Source: Hydrogenophaga sp. (GTDB taxonomy: Bacteria > Pseudomonadota > Gammaproteobacteria > Burkholderiales > Burkholderiaceae_C). From it: DNA of 64,000 nt. Positions within the stretch are counted from its first letter, which is position 1. Each line of letters starts with the position of its first letter. Location: contig NZ_JAHVAB010000029.1 in assembly GCF_019264445.1 (NCBI RefSeq), positions 1 to 64,000 on the forward strand. The letters are read 5' to 3'. The position numbers were made by a program, and so were the translations under genes. Positions 63,565 to 64,000 of this stretch are shown piece by piece. Below the pieces are notes generated by a model. The model searched no databases and was not told the origin of the DNA. It saw only the letters and a program-made list of their open reading frames with translations.

Positions 63565-63861
63565 GGGGCTACCCGCCTCACTCAACTGCGCCATGGCACC
63601 CGGCACTGACTTCACGTCCTGCACGATGGCCGTCTGGTCTCGACCCTGAGGGGAAGTTGACGGGCTTGGTTGGTCGTACCGAGCCGCCGGTCTAATCCGT
63701 CACCGGACAAGGCGGTGCAGGTTGCGGGTGCAGCGCCTTGCCCGTGATTTGCCGTACGCGCCTCGAACACGGTGGGCGAGTGGATCCATCGAATCGGAAA
63801 ACGGATCCGTCGTCCGGAGATTCAGCCGGGGCATCCCCCGCCCAGGCTGAGCGTTCAGGCC
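63565..63861. other. Noncoding stretch before the dienelactone hydrolase gene end
   Basis: No supported gene, tRNA or repeat is seen in these 297 bases. A minus-strand open frame at 63692-63886 has no recognisable product and overlaps the end of the next gene. There is no clear terminator. Confidence 0.5.
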
Positions 63862-64000
63862 TTAGACGCGGTGCTTTTTGAACCAATCGCTGGCCAGCTT
63901 CTGTGCGTAGGTGGCAGCGGCCTTGTCGTAGCTGGGCCGGTAGTCGGCGTTGAAGCCATGGTCGACGTTGGGAAACACCACGATCTCCGAGCCGCTGCCG
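63862..64000 (-). CDS. Dienelactone hydrolase family protein, C-terminal part
   Basis: Only the last 46 residues are in the window; the gene continues past the right edge. The visible part, FPNVDHGFNADYRPSYDKAA and SDWFKKHRV at the end, carries the catalytic His in the DHGF motif of the dienelactone hydrolase/alpha-beta hydrolase family. The substrate cannot be inferred from this part. Confidence 0.8.
   Translation of the reverse strand, partial: GSGSEIVVFPNVDHGFNADYRPSYDKAAATYAQKLASDWFKKHRV

Noticed and set aside
63692-63886. A 64-residue minus-strand open frame
   Set aside because: It overlaps the dienelactone hydrolase-like end in another frame and has no ribosome site or recognisable sequence.

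Overview
The window looks like chromosome from a Comamonadaceae betaproteobacterium, most like Hydrogenophaga or a close relative. The base composition is uniformly GC-rich. The fli gene order, the methyl-accepting proteins and CheA/CheD/CheB set, the orphan Bug-type binding protein and the TRAP/DUF2848/amidase cluster all fit that family. The genus is inferred from gene content and is not proven. I see no tRNA, rRNA, IS element, prophage or CRISPR array.

Bases 1-14500 hold a near-complete late flagellar assembly cluster: fliD-fliS-fliT, fliE on the opposite strand, then fliF-G-H-I-J-K and fliL-M-N-O-P-Q-R. These encode the cap, export chaperones, MS ring, switch, export ATPase complex, hook-length ruler and export gate. 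A structured repeat with three hairpins sits in four of the gaps (fliT/fliE, fliF/fliG, fliN/fliO, fliQ/fliR). Its terminal stem differs between copies but stays paired.

Bases 14600-35600 are mostly signalling. They contain two chemoreceptors, a CheZ-like protein, cheY, cheA, cheR, cheD, cheB, cheW, a NarL-type two-component pair and a hybrid kinase fed by a small periplasmic protein. Genes for a LysR regulator, two MFS exporters, a TauE-type exporter and a cupin are interspersed. Six promoters of the FliA (sigma-28) type share an exact 11-base gap between their elements and point at fliS, mcp1, the CheZ-like gene, cheY, mcp2 and an unrecognised 240-residue protein. The last is therefore probably an undescribed member of the motility regulon.

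Bases 35680-48610 are a mixed metabolic and stress region. It has a MetE-like enzyme with a serine hydrolase, a three-gene unit (binding lipoprotein, PAS histidine kinase, universal stress protein), a LolD/YbbA-type ABC ATPase with a large FtsX-type permease, a BON lipoprotein, a trypsin-like protease, an atypical HisC-like aminotransferase and a ferredoxin.

Bases 48660-61800 are accessory catabolic units, each with its own regulator and a visible operator-like palindrome: TetR with a quinone oxidoreductase and an SDR; GntR/UTRA with a Bug protein and an amidohydrolase; GntR/FCD divergent from a TRAP transporter followed by DUF2848, amidase and old-yellow-enzyme genes. The window ends with small genes (37-residue membrane peptide, SRAP protein, DUF4287, YCII) and the 3' end of a dienelactone hydrolase-like gene.
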